Shown here one piece after another: positions 33,225 through 41,630 of a stretch of DNA of 64,000 nucleotides. Location: assembly GCF_002008365.1 (NCBI RefSeq), contig NZ_MRDL01000054.1:388858-452857 (forward strand), read 5' to 3'. Origin of the DNA: Rhizobium leguminosarum bv. viciae USDA 2370 (GTDB taxonomy: Bacteria; Pseudomonadota; Alphaproteobacteria; Rhizobiales; Rhizobiaceae). How positions within the stretch are numbered: the first letter of the stretch is position 1; the number at the start of each line of letters is the position of its first letter. Below the pieces are notes generated by a model. That model was not told the DNA's origin. It was given only the letters and a program-made list of their open reading frames with translations, and did no database searches. Made by a program: the position numbers and the translations under genes.

Positions 33225-33899
33225 TCAACCTGCCAGCATGGTATCCGCCAGGCTGTAGCAGTGGCTCGCCTGATAGGCGTTCCGGCCCCGGTTCATGTGC
33301 GTCACATTGAAAGTCCGAATGGCGCGCAAGATGCGGCGCTCCGCGAGGAATTTGCGGATCGAGGCCGAGCCCCGCACATTGATGCCGAAAATGTCCTCGC
33401 CGCGCGGAAAAAAGTAACCGACGTCTTCGGGTGTCGTGACGCAGTGCTCGAGAAAAGCCTCGTCCACGTCGCCCTGCGCGGGTGAATGGTCGGTGGTGAA
33501 ATGCGAAAGATGCACCAGGAATCGTGCACGCAGCCCTTCGCCGTCGGCGTAGAGCGTGAAAAGCTCCATCCAGCTCGCATTAACGCGGACGAGCGGCTTG
33601 TCGGAAGTCGTGGGCAGGCAGGAAGCTGACCAGTAGTGACGCTCGGTCTTGCGCGGGATGGGGATGCAGGTCTGCCCGTATACCCCGAGAATTTCCAGAA
33701 CGTCTTGCGCCTGCGGGCGACGAAGCAGCTTCTGGAACCGTGCGACGTACTTGAACCGCTGTTCCAGGGACTCCAGACGCTCTTCGGCGTCGATCAAGTC
33801 TGCCTCGCCGTCTATCCACGCCTGCTGCTGCTCAGGATCGAGAAACTTGCGCAGACCGGTGGTGCTGCGACGAGGAGTCGTGCTCATGTCAGGTGCCAT
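33225..33899 (-). CDS. hypothetical protein (224 aa)
   Basis: A soluble protein with a helical, charged N-terminal third (EQQQAWIDGEADLIDAEERL) and a mixed alpha/beta remainder (HYWSASCLPTTSDKPLVRVN, ELFTLYADGEGLRARFLVHL). The latter resembles no family I know. GGAT lies 7 bases before the first ATG; a second ATG follows four codons later. It lies 184 bases downstream of the CadC-like regulator on the same strand and may be its target. Confidence 0.7.
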   Translation of the reverse strand: MAPDMSTTPRRSTTGLRKFLDPEQQQAWIDGEADLIDAEERLESLEQRFKYVARFQKLLRRPQAQDVLEILGVYGQTCIPIPRKTERHYWSASCLPTTSDKPLVRVNASWMELFTLYADGEGLRARFLVHLSHFTTDHSPAQGDVDEAFLEHCVTTPEDVGYFFPRGEDIFGINVRGSASIRKFLAERRILRAIRTFNVTHMNRGRNAYQASHCYSLADTMLAG

Positions 33900-34083
33900 G
33901 TGAGATCCGTCTTCTCATCGCTTCACCGGCCTGATCCCGCGACGTCGGCTCCTGGTGGTGAGGCGCCGTTCGCAGCCGAGCGGTTTGCCGGCGCGGTGGA
34001 CCAACGCACCGGCCGCACAATAACATCCATCGAACGAATGGCGAAGACTGCCCTTCGGCCGGCCGAATGCCTAACCGGTCGTT

Positions 34084-35616
34084 TTAACGTTCCGCCTCTT
34101 GCAGCAGCTCGTCCAGGCGGGTGGCCCATTCCTGGTTGCCGTCTCTGAAAGGACCAAGCGCATCGCCGGCAGCTTCGGGAAGGTCGCTGGCCGCCGCAGC
34201 AAAGCGGCGAGCCTGCTCACGATGTCCCACGGCCGTATGGCAGCACGCCTGAATGCGCAGAAGCGCCGGCCAGTCAGGCCGCGCCTTTAGCGCCGTACGC
34301 CCCGTTTCGAGCGCGCGCTCCACGTCACCCGAAAAGAACAATGCAAGCATCAAGAGACTGAACCAAACCCCATTCTGCGGATCATGGGGGTTGAGTTCGA
34401 GGCCGCGAGCCAGGGGCTGGCGCGCGCCGGCCGCATCACCCGAAAAAAGACGGGCCATGCCGAGGACGAGATAGCCCAAGGCGAAACTCGAACCGAGTTC
34501 GATGGACCGTTCCGCTGCGAGGATCGCCTGGTCAGCCCTGCCTGTATAGGCCGACACAATCGCCAGCGCATAGTGCGAGTACGGATTTCGCGCATCGAGA
34601 TAGATCGCTCGCAGCGCCGCATCCAACCCTTCCTTCCCGTCCGCGGCGGGGTTATCAGCCCAGCCGTAGGCAATGAGGCCCGCATTGACCCGCGCCCGCC
34701 AGATCTGTGCCTCTGGCAGCAGGGGATCGAGCTCCGTGGCCTCGCGGAAAAATCGCCGTGCCATGAGGTGGGTGGACTGCGTGACCTTGTGGAAATGGAA
34801 TGTGCCTTGCCGGACAAGATCCCAGGCAGTGATGTTGCCGGTGTGCGGAGCCACCTGAAGCCCATGGCGCAACAGCAGCTCGGGCTCGATCGCCGCTGCA
34901 ATCCGCTCGGCGATGGCATCTTGCACCGCAAATACCTCGGCCATCTGAAGATCGTAATGTTCGGACCAGACGGTGGCGCCTTTCGCTGCGACGGCGAGGT
35001 GCACCGATATTCGGATCCGATCGCCGATATACCGAACAGCTCCATCCACGAGAAAATCGACGCCAAGTTCGCGCGCGATAGATTGCGGATCCCTCGAGCC
35101 ATTCCTCCTTGTGAAACTTGCCCCACGTAACGCGACCCGGAACCATCTGAACCGGACGAGCGCCATGATCAGGTCGTCGGTGATGCCGTCGGCCAGATAC
35201 TGTCTTTCACCATCGCCGCCGAGATTTTCGAACGGCAGTACCGCAATCGCCGGGATCGAACCGGTCTGCGCATGCCATCCGCTATCGGCTGCGTCGGTCC
35301 GGCTCTCCACCGGGCCGGAGAATCTGTACCCGACGCGCGGAACCGTGACGATCCATTCGCTGCCGTCTGATGCAGGGCCGAGCAGCTTGCGAAGGGCAGC
35401 AATCTGAACGGAAAGATTGCTTTCCTCGACGGCCAATCCCGGCCAAACGGCATCCATCAGGGCGGACTTTGGGACGACACCCCCCTGAGCCGAAAGCAGA
35501 ACGGCAAGCAGCGAAGCACCTCGGGCGCCGATAGCGACTGGCCTATTGTCGCGAAACAGGCATCCGTTCTCGGCAATGAACTCGAAGTGGCCGAAGGCAA
35601 GGTGCTTGGTGTTCAT
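34084..35616 (-). CDS. CadC-like winged-helix regulator with TPR domain (510 aa)
   Basis: Residues about 1-100 are an OmpR-type winged helix (NLSVQIAALRKLLG, TVPRVGYRFSG). Residues 121-240 form the TolB/adenylate-cyclase-associated domain (IAVLPFENLGGDGERQYLADGITDDLI). Residues about 275-500 are tetratricopeptide repeats. Unlike CadC there is no membrane segment, so it is a cytoplasmic regulator. It is divergent from the cupin-RidA pair with 117 bases between, so it is their probable regulator; rhizobia have many paralogues of this type. Confidence 0.9.
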   Translation of the reverse strand: MNTKHLAFGHFEFIAENGCLFRDNRPVAIGARGASLLAVLLSAQGGVVPKSALMDAVWPGLAVEESNLSVQIAALRKLLGPASDGSEWIVTVPRVGYRFSGPVESRTDAADSGWHAQTGSIPAIAVLPFENLGGDGERQYLADGITDDLIMALVRFRWFRVALRGASFTRRNGSRDPQSIARELGVDFLVDGAVRYIGDRIRISVHLAVAAKGATVWSEHYDLQMAEVFAVQDAIAERIAAAIEPELLLRHGLQVAPHTGNITAWDLVRQGTFHFHKVTQSTHLMARRFFREATELDPLLPEAQIWRARVNAGLIAYGWADNPAADGKEGLDAALRAIYLDARNPYSHYALAIVSAYTGRADQAILAAERSIELGSSFALGYLVLGMARLFSGDAAGARQPLARGLELNPHDPQNGVWFSLLMLALFFSGDVERALETGRTALKARPDWPALLRIQACCHTAVGHREQARRFAAAASDLPEAAGDALGPFRDGNQEWATRLDELLQEAER

Positions 35617-35733
35617 GGCCCGGAATTATACCCGATTTCGCAGTTTTTCGGAATTTTTCGGCCCCGCTTCAGGACTTGCGCCGGCTGAGCGCGCAGATTC
35701 CGCTTCAGTGCAGCGGTTGAAGTGGTGAGAGTG

Positions 35734-36168
35734 ATGAAGAACGGAGCAACGCAACCGAAAAATCCGCAGGTATCAACCGCGAAAGTCGTACGCGGGAGCG
35801 GCAGCCATGTCGCCGAGCAGGGGTCTGTCTATCGCTCAGGTGTCTCGGCGGAAAGCGTCGGATCAACCATGCTGTGGCTCGGGACGATTTCGCTTCCCGC
35901 AGGCAGACGAACCAGGGCCCATCGCCATGAGGGACACGAGACCGCCCTTCTCATGACCGCGGGCCAAGAGATCGAGATCTGGTCGGGGTCGAAGCTCGAA
36001 CAGTGCGAATTGGTCCACGCCGGCGACTATCTCTTCATTCCGGCCGGCGTTCCCCATGTGGCCGTCAATCGCAGCAACGAAAACGCCGAGTTCCTCGGTG
36101 CCCGCAATGACCCCGCCGCAAACGAGAGCGTCGTTCTGATGCCGGAGCTCGACAACATCGTACCTTGA
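35734..36168 (+). CDS. cupin-domain protein (144 aa)
   Basis: A single cupin barrel with metal-binding motif 1 as HRHEGHETALLM and motif 2 near DYLFIPAGVPHVAVN. The ATG at 35734 is preferred because GAGAG precedes it; in-frame GTGs lie just upstream. It is followed 19 bases later by a RidA-family gene, and the two are divergent from the CadC-like regulator. A small-molecule dioxygenase, isomerase or sensing role is possible; the substrate is not known. Confidence 0.88.
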   Translation: MKNGATQPKNPQVSTAKVVRGSGSHVAEQGSVYRSGVSAESVGSTMLWLGTISLPAGRRTRAHRHEGHETALLMTAGQEIEIWSGSKLEQCELVHAGDYLFIPAGVPHVAVNRSNENAEFLGARNDPAANESVVLMPELDNIVP

Positions 36169-36187
36169 TCATGCCGGGAGGTGCACC

Positions 36188-36670
36188 GTGGCCATCATCG
36201 AACAACGTCTGGCCGAAATGGGTCTTGAATTGCCCGAGCCCTTGAAAGTTCGCGAAGGGCTGCGAATGCCCTTCGTCTGGGTTCGGGTGCGCGGCAACCG
36301 CGCCTACATTTCGGGTCACGTCGCGTGCAACCGCGATGGGACATTGGCAACCCCGCTTGGCAAGGTCGGAGCGGAGGTCTTGCCAGAGCAGGGTTACGCG
36401 TCGGCCCGGCTCGTTGCCCTGGCCCATCTCGCCAGTCTCAAACGTGCTGTCGGAGACCTTGATCGGGTCACGGCTTGGCTGCGCGTCTTCGCCATGGTGA
36501 ATGTTGCTCCGGGTTTCGATGAGACGCCGCTGGTCACAAACGGCTATTCCGATCTGATACTGGAGCTGTACGGGCCCAACGTTGGCGCCCACGCCCGCTC
36601 GTCCATCGGCATGGCCATCCCTTTAAATGCGCCCGTAAACTGTGAAGCGGAGGTCGAAATCGACGGGTGA
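36188..36670 (+). CDS. RidA/YjgF-like protein, long subgroup (160 aa)
   Basis: RidA proteins hydrolyse reactive enamine/imine intermediates or are related deaminases. The 160 residues fit the longer YjgF-like subgroup: AYISGHVACNRDGTLATPLGKVG, LASLKRAVGDLDRVTAWLRVFAMV and CEAEVEIDG. The start is a GTG behind GGGAGG. The stop is 3 bases from the convergent fucU/rbsD stop. It pairs with the upstream cupin, suggesting breakdown of an unstable nitrogenous compound. Confidence 0.88.
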   Translation: MAIIEQRLAEMGLELPEPLKVREGLRMPFVWVRVRGNRAYISGHVACNRDGTLATPLGKVGAEVLPEQGYASARLVALAHLASLKRAVGDLDRVTAWLRVFAMVNVAPGFDETPLVTNGYSDLILELYGPNVGAHARSSIGMAIPLNAPVNCEAEVEIDG

Positions 36671-36673
36671 CCG

Positions 36674-37150
36674 CTAGTAGACGAACGGGTCTACCCCGGC
36701 GGTTCCGTGGACGCCCGGCTCTTTCGGATAGATCACGCCCTTGCGCAGGATGATGTTGGCATAGAGCCTGGGCTCGCCGGTCTGGATCACCGCATGGGCG
36801 GTCTTCACCCTTCCGTAGAAATCCTGGCCGATCAGCGGCACCACCTGCCGGTGCGGCTCATGGCGGGCGCAGCAGTCGATCATCTCCTCATGCACGGGAT
36901 CGAGCTTGTCGCGCTCGGCCTTGACGGTCGAGCGGAAGATCGCCTCCGCCACGAAATCGTCGATCGGCAGCACGCTGAGCACGGCATTGAGGACCGGGAT
37001 GAGGTGGTGGCCGTCGAGCCGGATCAGCCGGCGGGCATGTTCGACGCCCGGATAATTGCCGTCGACGATGGCGATCTCGTCGCCGTGGCCCATGGCGCGA
37101 AGCGTAAAAAGCAGCTCCGGGCTCAACAGCGGATCAAGTCCTTTCAGCAT
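36674..37150 (-). CDS. RbsD/FucU family sugar mutarotase (158 aa)
   Basis: The protein matches the FucU/RbsD fold: MLKGLDPLLSPELLFTLRAMGHGDEIAIVDGNYPG, and the C-terminal YANIILRKGVIYP. These cytoplasmic decamers interconvert sugar anomers (fucose, ribose) during uptake. It follows GGAGG and overlaps the end of the ROK regulator gene by 17 bases, so the two are co-transcribed. With the divergent frcBCAK importer, whose Sinorhizobium homologue carries fructose, mannose and ribose, a role on those sugars is likely. Confidence 0.88.
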   Translation of the reverse strand: MLKGLDPLLSPELLFTLRAMGHGDEIAIVDGNYPGVEHARRLIRLDGHHLIPVLNAVLSVLPIDDFVAEAIFRSTVKAERDKLDPVHEEMIDCCARHEPHRQVVPLIGQDFYGRVKTAHAVIQTGEPRLYANIILRKGVIYPKEPGVHGTAGVDPFVY

Positions 37151-38381
37151 GGTCTACCTCCTTGAAGAGTACGTTCTGGTCGGTGAGGTAACGCGCAAAG
37201 ATCGGCAGGCTGGCGCCGCCGATGGCGCGCGCCTGCGCGCCGACCGCGCCCTCGATGATTTCGGGCATGACGACGCCCTGCAGGTCGAGCTTGGCGGCTT
37301 CGTCGATCGTGGCTTGCACGACGCGGCTGCGCACCCAATCGGGAAAGCCGCCGTCGATGACAGCCGCGCTGAAATCGACGATCGAGGCGGCGGCAACGAT
37401 CGCCTGCGCCAGCGCCTTGGCGCTATCCTGGATCCAGGCTTCCATCGGCTCGCCGAAATCCACCCAGCCGTCGGCGGAATACCACAGCGGCTCGGGATCG
37501 ATGCCCCGCTCGCGCAGCATGTTCTCGAGCACGAAAATCGAGGCGATTTCAAGCAACTGCATCGTCTCGCCGTTCTTGCCGCGCACAGGCAGCGGCCCGA
37601 TCGCGCCTGCCGTGCCGGTGCGGCCGGAAAAGATCGCCGAATTCAGGACGATGCCGCCGCCGATAAAGGAGCCGATGAAGAAATAGACGAAATCCGGATA
37701 GGACGGTCCGACGCCGAAGACGAGCTCGGCGCCGCAGGCGCTGGTCGCGTCGTTCTGCATGAAGACCGGATGGGAGACGCGGGCGGCGATGTCGGCCTGC
37801 AGGTCGACGTCGCGCCAGACATCCATGGCGCCTGGCGGCGCACCCACCTCTTCGGCCCAGTTCCAGAGCTCGAAGGGGGCGGCGATGCCGAGGCCAGCGA
37901 TGCGGCCGCGCTGCTTGTCGTCGAGCCGATCTTCCAGCTCCCGGATGCCTGAGGTGACGAAGGCGAGGATTTCATCCGGCAGCGGATAGGCATAGGTCCG
38001 GTGCAGCTGCATGCGGATGCGGCCGACGAAATCCATCAACACCAGATCGGCGCTGCGCCGGCCCATCTTCAAACCGAAGGAATAGACGGCATCGGGATTG
38101 ATATGCATCGGGATCGACGGCTGGCCGACACGGCCGCGCACCGGTTCCCCGCGCGACAGCAGCCCTTCCTTCTCCAGCACCCGCATGATGACGGAGACGG
38201 TCTGCGCCGACAGCCCGCTGCGGCGCGCGATATCGGCCTTCGACAGCGCGCCGTAGAGACGCACCAGCGACAGCACGAGCCGTTCGTTATAGGCTCGCAC
38301 CCTGACCTGGTTCGCACCGCCGGCCGGATTCAGAATTGGTGGCGGGACCGGTATGTTTGCCGGTCCATCCAAGGACGACAT
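37134..38381 (-). CDS. frcR: ROK-family transcriptional regulator, putative FrcR (415 aa)
   Basis: The N-terminal winged helix (about residues 30-85: LVRLYGALSKADIARRSGLS then AQTVSVIMRVLEKEGLL) is followed by a sugar-kinase-like ROK domain with FFIGSFIGGGIVLN and GRTGTAGAIGPLPV. The usual zinc-binding Cys cluster is not obvious. It is divergent from frcBCAK, like frcR of Sinorhizobium, so it is probably a sugar-responsive repressor of the importer. GGGAGGAG precedes the ATG. The symbol rests on synteny. Confidence 0.85.
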   Translation of the reverse strand: MSSLDGPANIPVPPPILNPAGGANQVRVRAYNERLVLSLVRLYGALSKADIARRSGLSAQTVSVIMRVLEKEGLLSRGEPVRGRVGQPSIPMHINPDAVYSFGLKMGRRSADLVLMDFVGRIRMQLHRTYAYPLPDEILAFVTSGIRELEDRLDDKQRGRIAGLGIAAPFELWNWAEEVGAPPGAMDVWRDVDLQADIAARVSHPVFMQNDATSACGAELVFGVGPSYPDFVYFFIGSFIGGGIVLNSAIFSGRTGTAGAIGPLPVRGKNGETMQLLEIASIFVLENMLRERGIDPEPLWYSADGWVDFGEPMEAWIQDSAKALAQAIVAAASIVDFSAAVIDGGFPDWVRSRVVQATIDEAAKLDLQGVVMPEIIEGAVGAQARAIGGASLPIFARYLTDQNVLFKEVDHAERT

Positions 38382-38412
38382 GGCCGCTCCTCCCGATTGT
38401 TGGCCTATGCCC

Positions 38413-38442
38413 TAATTCGAATGAGCATGCCACATCGAATTA
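38413..38442. promoter_or_regulatory. putative ROK operator, TAATTCGA inverted repeat
   Basis: TAATTCGA (38413-38420) and TCGAATTA (38435-38442) are a perfect 8-bp inverted repeat with 14 bases between, in the AT-rich gap between frcR and frcB. The AATT-type ends and two-turn spacing resemble NagC/Mlc operators. A TTGACA at 38465-38470 could be the frcB -35 element. Confidence 0.55.
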
Positions 38443-38605
38443 ATAATTCAATTGGATTTATTTATTGACAAGGCGATTTCTTTTCGCTCTTAATTGCCGT
38501 CGTCAAGGGCACAGGACCGCTGGAGGCATTCGATCCACGGCGAAGTGCTATATCTTAAATTCCGGCCCCGCAGGGGCGGCGCCGGCAAACTCTGGGAGGA
38601 GTTCC

Positions 38606-39625
38606 ATGAAGAAATCTGTTCTCGCTTTCGGCGCGCTCGCGCTTGGTGTCACCTTTTCCGCTCCTGTCATGGCGGCTGATGTTGCTGCCTGCCTCATCAC
38701 CAAGACCGACACCAACCCCTTCTTCGTCAAGATGAAGGAAGGTGCGACGGCCAAGGCCAAGGAACTCGGCGTTTCGCTGAAGTCCTATGCCGGCAAGGTC
38801 GACGGTGACAGCGAAAGCCAGGTGGCCGCGATCGAAAGCTGCATTGCCGACGGCGCAAAGGGCATCCTGATTGCTGCTTCCGACACCAAGGGCATCGTGT
38901 CTTCGGTCAAGAAGGCCCGTGATGCCGGCCTGCTGGTCATCGCTCTCGACACACCGCTCGAGCCGGCCGATGCCGCCGACGCCACTTTCGCTACCGACAA
39001 CCTGCTCGCCGGCAAGCTGATCGGCCAGTGGGCCAAGGAAACGATGGGCGACAAGGCCAAGGACGCCAAGGTCGGCTTCCTCGACCTGCTCCCGTCGCAG
39101 CCGACGGTCGACGTTCTGCGCGACCAGGGCTTCATGATGGGCTTCGGCATCGATCCGAAGGACCCGAACAAGATCGGCGACGAGGACGATGCCCGCATCG
39201 TCGGTCATGACGTGACCAACGGCAATGAAGAAGGCGGCCGCAAGGCCATGGAAAACCTTCTGCAGAAGGATCCGAGCATCAACGTCATCCACACGATCAA
39301 TGAGCCGGCCGCTGTCGGCGCCTATCAGGCGCTGAAGGCCGTCGGCATGGAAAAGAACGTGCTGATCGTCTCAGTCGACGGCGGTTGCCCAGGTGTGAAG
39401 TCGGTCAAGGAAGGCGTCATCGGCGCCACCTCGCAGCAATATCCGCTGATGATGGCAGCCCTTGGCATCGAGGCGATCAAGAAGTTCGCCGACAGCGGTG
39501 AGAAGCCGAAGCCGACCGAAGGCAAGTCCTTCTTCGACACCGGCGTTTCGCTCGTCACCGACAAGCCGGTTTCCGGCGTCAAGTCGATCGACACCAAGGA
39601 AGGCACGGACAAGTGCTGGGGCTGA
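38606..39625 (+). CDS. frcB: fructose/ribose ABC transporter, periplasmic binding protein
   Basis: A 339-residue family 2 (RbsB-type) sugar-binding protein. The signal peptide (MKKSVLAFGALALGVTFSAP, then VMA-A) covers about residues 1-23, and the mature protein has two Rossmann lobes (FVKMKEGATAKAKELG; IIHTINEPAAVGAYQ-like hinge region). The start is set by GGGAGGAG 5 bases upstream. It leads the frcBCAK operon, which in Sinorhizobium carries fructose, mannose and ribose with high affinity. A hairpin after the stop should keep its mRNA above that of the permease. Confidence 0.95.
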   Translation: MKKSVLAFGALALGVTFSAPVMAADVAACLITKTDTNPFFVKMKEGATAKAKELGVSLKSYAGKVDGDSESQVAAIESCIADGAKGILIAASDTKGIVSSVKKARDAGLLVIALDTPLEPADAADATFATDNLLAGKLIGQWAKETMGDKAKDAKVGFLDLLPSQPTVDVLRDQGFMMGFGIDPKDPNKIGDEDDARIVGHDVTNGNEEGGRKAMENLLQKDPSINVIHTINEPAAVGAYQALKAVGMEKNVLIVSVDGGCPGVKSVKEGVIGATSQQYPLMMAALGIEAIKKFADSGEKPKPTEGKSFFDTGVSLVTDKPVSGVKSIDTKEGTDKCWG

Positions 39626-39647
39626 GGCCTGATTGTTGAAAGCAGAG

Positions 39648-39676
39648 CGGCCGGGGCTTGATCCCCGGCCGTTTTC
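39648..39676 (+). terminator. intra-operon hairpin/attenuator between frcB and frcC
   Basis: A 9-bp GC stem (39648-39656 with 39663-39671) is followed by four Ts, 23 bases after the frcB stop and about 105 bases before frcC. It has the form of a partial terminator that stabilises the frcB message and lowers expression of the permease genes. Confidence 0.75.
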
Positions 39677-39780
39677 GACGGACGATGTGCCGTCGCCTCA
39701 CGAACCGGCTAATCAAAGACCGGATGGATATCGGTGACGGCCCCCGCGCGAGTTCGGCGCGCGGATGCGGAGGAGGAACC

Positions 39781-40845
39781 ATGACCGGAACACAGGAATT
39801 CGAACGTGTCCTCGATGGCAGCGACAAGAGCGTTGCCTCCTTCGAGCACGAGAAAGTCTCGCTGATCAAGCGCGCGCAGCATTTTCTGCACTCGACGCCG
39901 GCCGCCGTGCCGCTGATCGTGCTGGTGCTGGCGATCGTCATCTTCGGGATCACCATCGGCGGACGGTTCTTCTCGTCCTATACGCTGACGCTGATCCTGC
40001 AGCAGATCGCCATCGTCGGTATTCTCGGCGCCGCCCAGACGCTGGTCATCCTGACCGCCGGCATCGATCTTTCGATCGGCGTCATCATGGTGATCTCGGC
40101 GGTCATCATGGGCAATGTCGCGATCACCTACGGCATACCGACGCCGATCGCGGTCGCAGCCGGCATGCTTGTCGGCGGCCTTTGCGGATTGCTGAACGGC
40201 TTCCTCGTCGCCTACATGAAACTGCCGCCCTTCATCGTCACGCTCGGCACCTGGAACATCGTCATGGCGACGAATTTCATCTATTCCGCCAATGAGACGA
40301 TCCGCGACACCGATGTCGACGAAAAGGCGCCGCTGCTGCATCTTTTCGCCGTGAGCTTCAAGCTCGGCAGCGCCGTGCTCACCCTCGGCGTCATCGCCAT
40401 GGTGCTGCTCGTCTTGGTGCTCTGGTATGTCCTCAATCACACCGCCTGGGGCCGGCATGTCTATGCGGTCGGCGACGATCCGGAGGCAGCCAAGCTCTCG
40501 GGCATTCAGACCAAGAAGGTGCTGCTGACCGTTTATGCCATATCAGGCGTCATTGCCGGCTTGGCCGCCTGGGTCTCGATCGGACGCAACGGCTCGATCT
40601 CTCCGTCTTCGGCCGTCACCGATTTTAACCTCCAGGCGATCACCGCGACTGTGATCGGCGGCATCTCGCTGTTCGGCGGCCGCGGCTCCATTCTCGGCAC
40701 GCTCTTCGGTGCCATGATCGTCGGCGTCGTCTCGATGGGCCTCAACATGCTCGGCGCCGACCCGCAATGGAAAGTCCTTTTGACAGGCGTGCTGATCATC
40801 GCCGCCGTCGCCATCGATCAGTGGATCAGAAAGGTTTCGGTGTAA
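39781..40845 (+). CDS. frcC: fructose ABC transporter permease
   Basis: A 354-residue inner-membrane protein of the BPD_transp_2 (RbsC) family, with about nine or ten hydrophobic segments from residue 42 on. The conserved LTAGIDLSIGVIMV near residue 95 and the GGISLFGGRGSILGT loop that faces the ATPase are present. The start is behind GGAGGAGG; an upstream in-frame extension through the frcB hairpin is rejected. frcA starts 2 bases after its stop. Confidence 0.95.
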   Translation: MTGTQEFERVLDGSDKSVASFEHEKVSLIKRAQHFLHSTPAAVPLIVLVLAIVIFGITIGGRFFSSYTLTLILQQIAIVGILGAAQTLVILTAGIDLSIGVIMVISAVIMGNVAITYGIPTPIAVAAGMLVGGLCGLLNGFLVAYMKLPPFIVTLGTWNIVMATNFIYSANETIRDTDVDEKAPLLHLFAVSFKLGSAVLTLGVIAMVLLVLVLWYVLNHTAWGRHVYAVGDDPEAAKLSGIQTKKVLLTVYAISGVIAGLAAWVSIGRNGSISPSSAVTDFNLQAITATVIGGISLFGGRGSILGTLFGAMIVGVVSMGLNMLGADPQWKVLLTGVLIIAAVAIDQWIRKVSV

Positions 40846-40847
40846 TC

Positions 40848-41630
40848 ATGGCTCGCGAACCCCTTCTCACCGCCCGCGGTCTCGTCAAGCGTTATGGCCG
40901 CGTGACCGCGCTCGACAATGCCGATTTCGACCTCTATCCGGGTGAAATTCTCGCCGTCATCGGCGATAACGGCGCCGGCAAGTCCTCGCTGATTAAGGCG
41001 ATATCGGGAGCTGTCACCCCGGACGAGGGGGTGATTACCCTCGAAGGCCGACAGGTGCAGTTCCGCTCGCCGATGGAAGCGCGCGAGGCCGGCATCGAGA
41101 CCGTCTATCAGAATCTCGCTTTGTCGCCGGCGCTGTCGATCGCCGACAACATGTTCCTCGGCCGCGAGATCCGCAAACCGGGCGTGCTCGGCTCCATGTT
41201 CCGCATGCTCGACCGGCCGGCCATGGAAAAGCTGGCGCGCAACAAGCTGTCCGAACTCGGCCTGATGACCATCCAGAACATCAACCAGGCGGTGGAAACG
41301 CTCTCCGGCGGTCAGCGCCAGGGTGTCGCGGTCGCCCGCGCCGCCGCCTTCGGCTCGAAGGTCATCATCATGGACGAACCGACGGCAGCCCTTGGCGTCA
41401 AGGAAAGCCGCCGCGTGCTGGAACTGATCCTCGATGTCAGGGCCCGCGGGCTGCCGATCGTGCTGATCTCCCACAACATGCCGCATGTCTTCGAAGTGGC
41501 CGACCGGATTCATATCCACCGTCTCGGCCGGCGGCTGACGGTGATCGATCCGAAGGAATACACCATGTCCGACGCCGTCGCCTTCATGACCGGCGCCAAG
41601 GCGGTGCCGACGGAGCCCGTCGCGGCATGA
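40848..41630 (+). CDS. frcA: fructose ABC transporter ATPase (single domain)
   Basis: Walker A GDNGAGKS (about residues 39-46), signature LSGGQRQGVAVARA, Walker B VIIMDEP and the H-loop SHN are present. At 260 residues it has a single ATPase domain, unlike the doubled RbsA, so it should work as a homodimer, as FrcA of Sinorhizobium does. The ATG lies 2 bases after the frcC stop, and its own stop overlaps frcK as ATGA. Confidence 0.95.
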   Translation: MAREPLLTARGLVKRYGRVTALDNADFDLYPGEILAVIGDNGAGKSSLIKAISGAVTPDEGVITLEGRQVQFRSPMEAREAGIETVYQNLALSPALSIADNMFLGREIRKPGVLGSMFRMLDRPAMEKLARNKLSELGLMTIQNINQAVETLSGGQRQGVAVARAAAFGSKVIIMDEPTAALGVKESRRVLELILDVRARGLPIVLISHNMPHVFEVADRIHIHRLGRRLTVIDPKEYTMSDAVAFMTGAKAVPTEPVAA

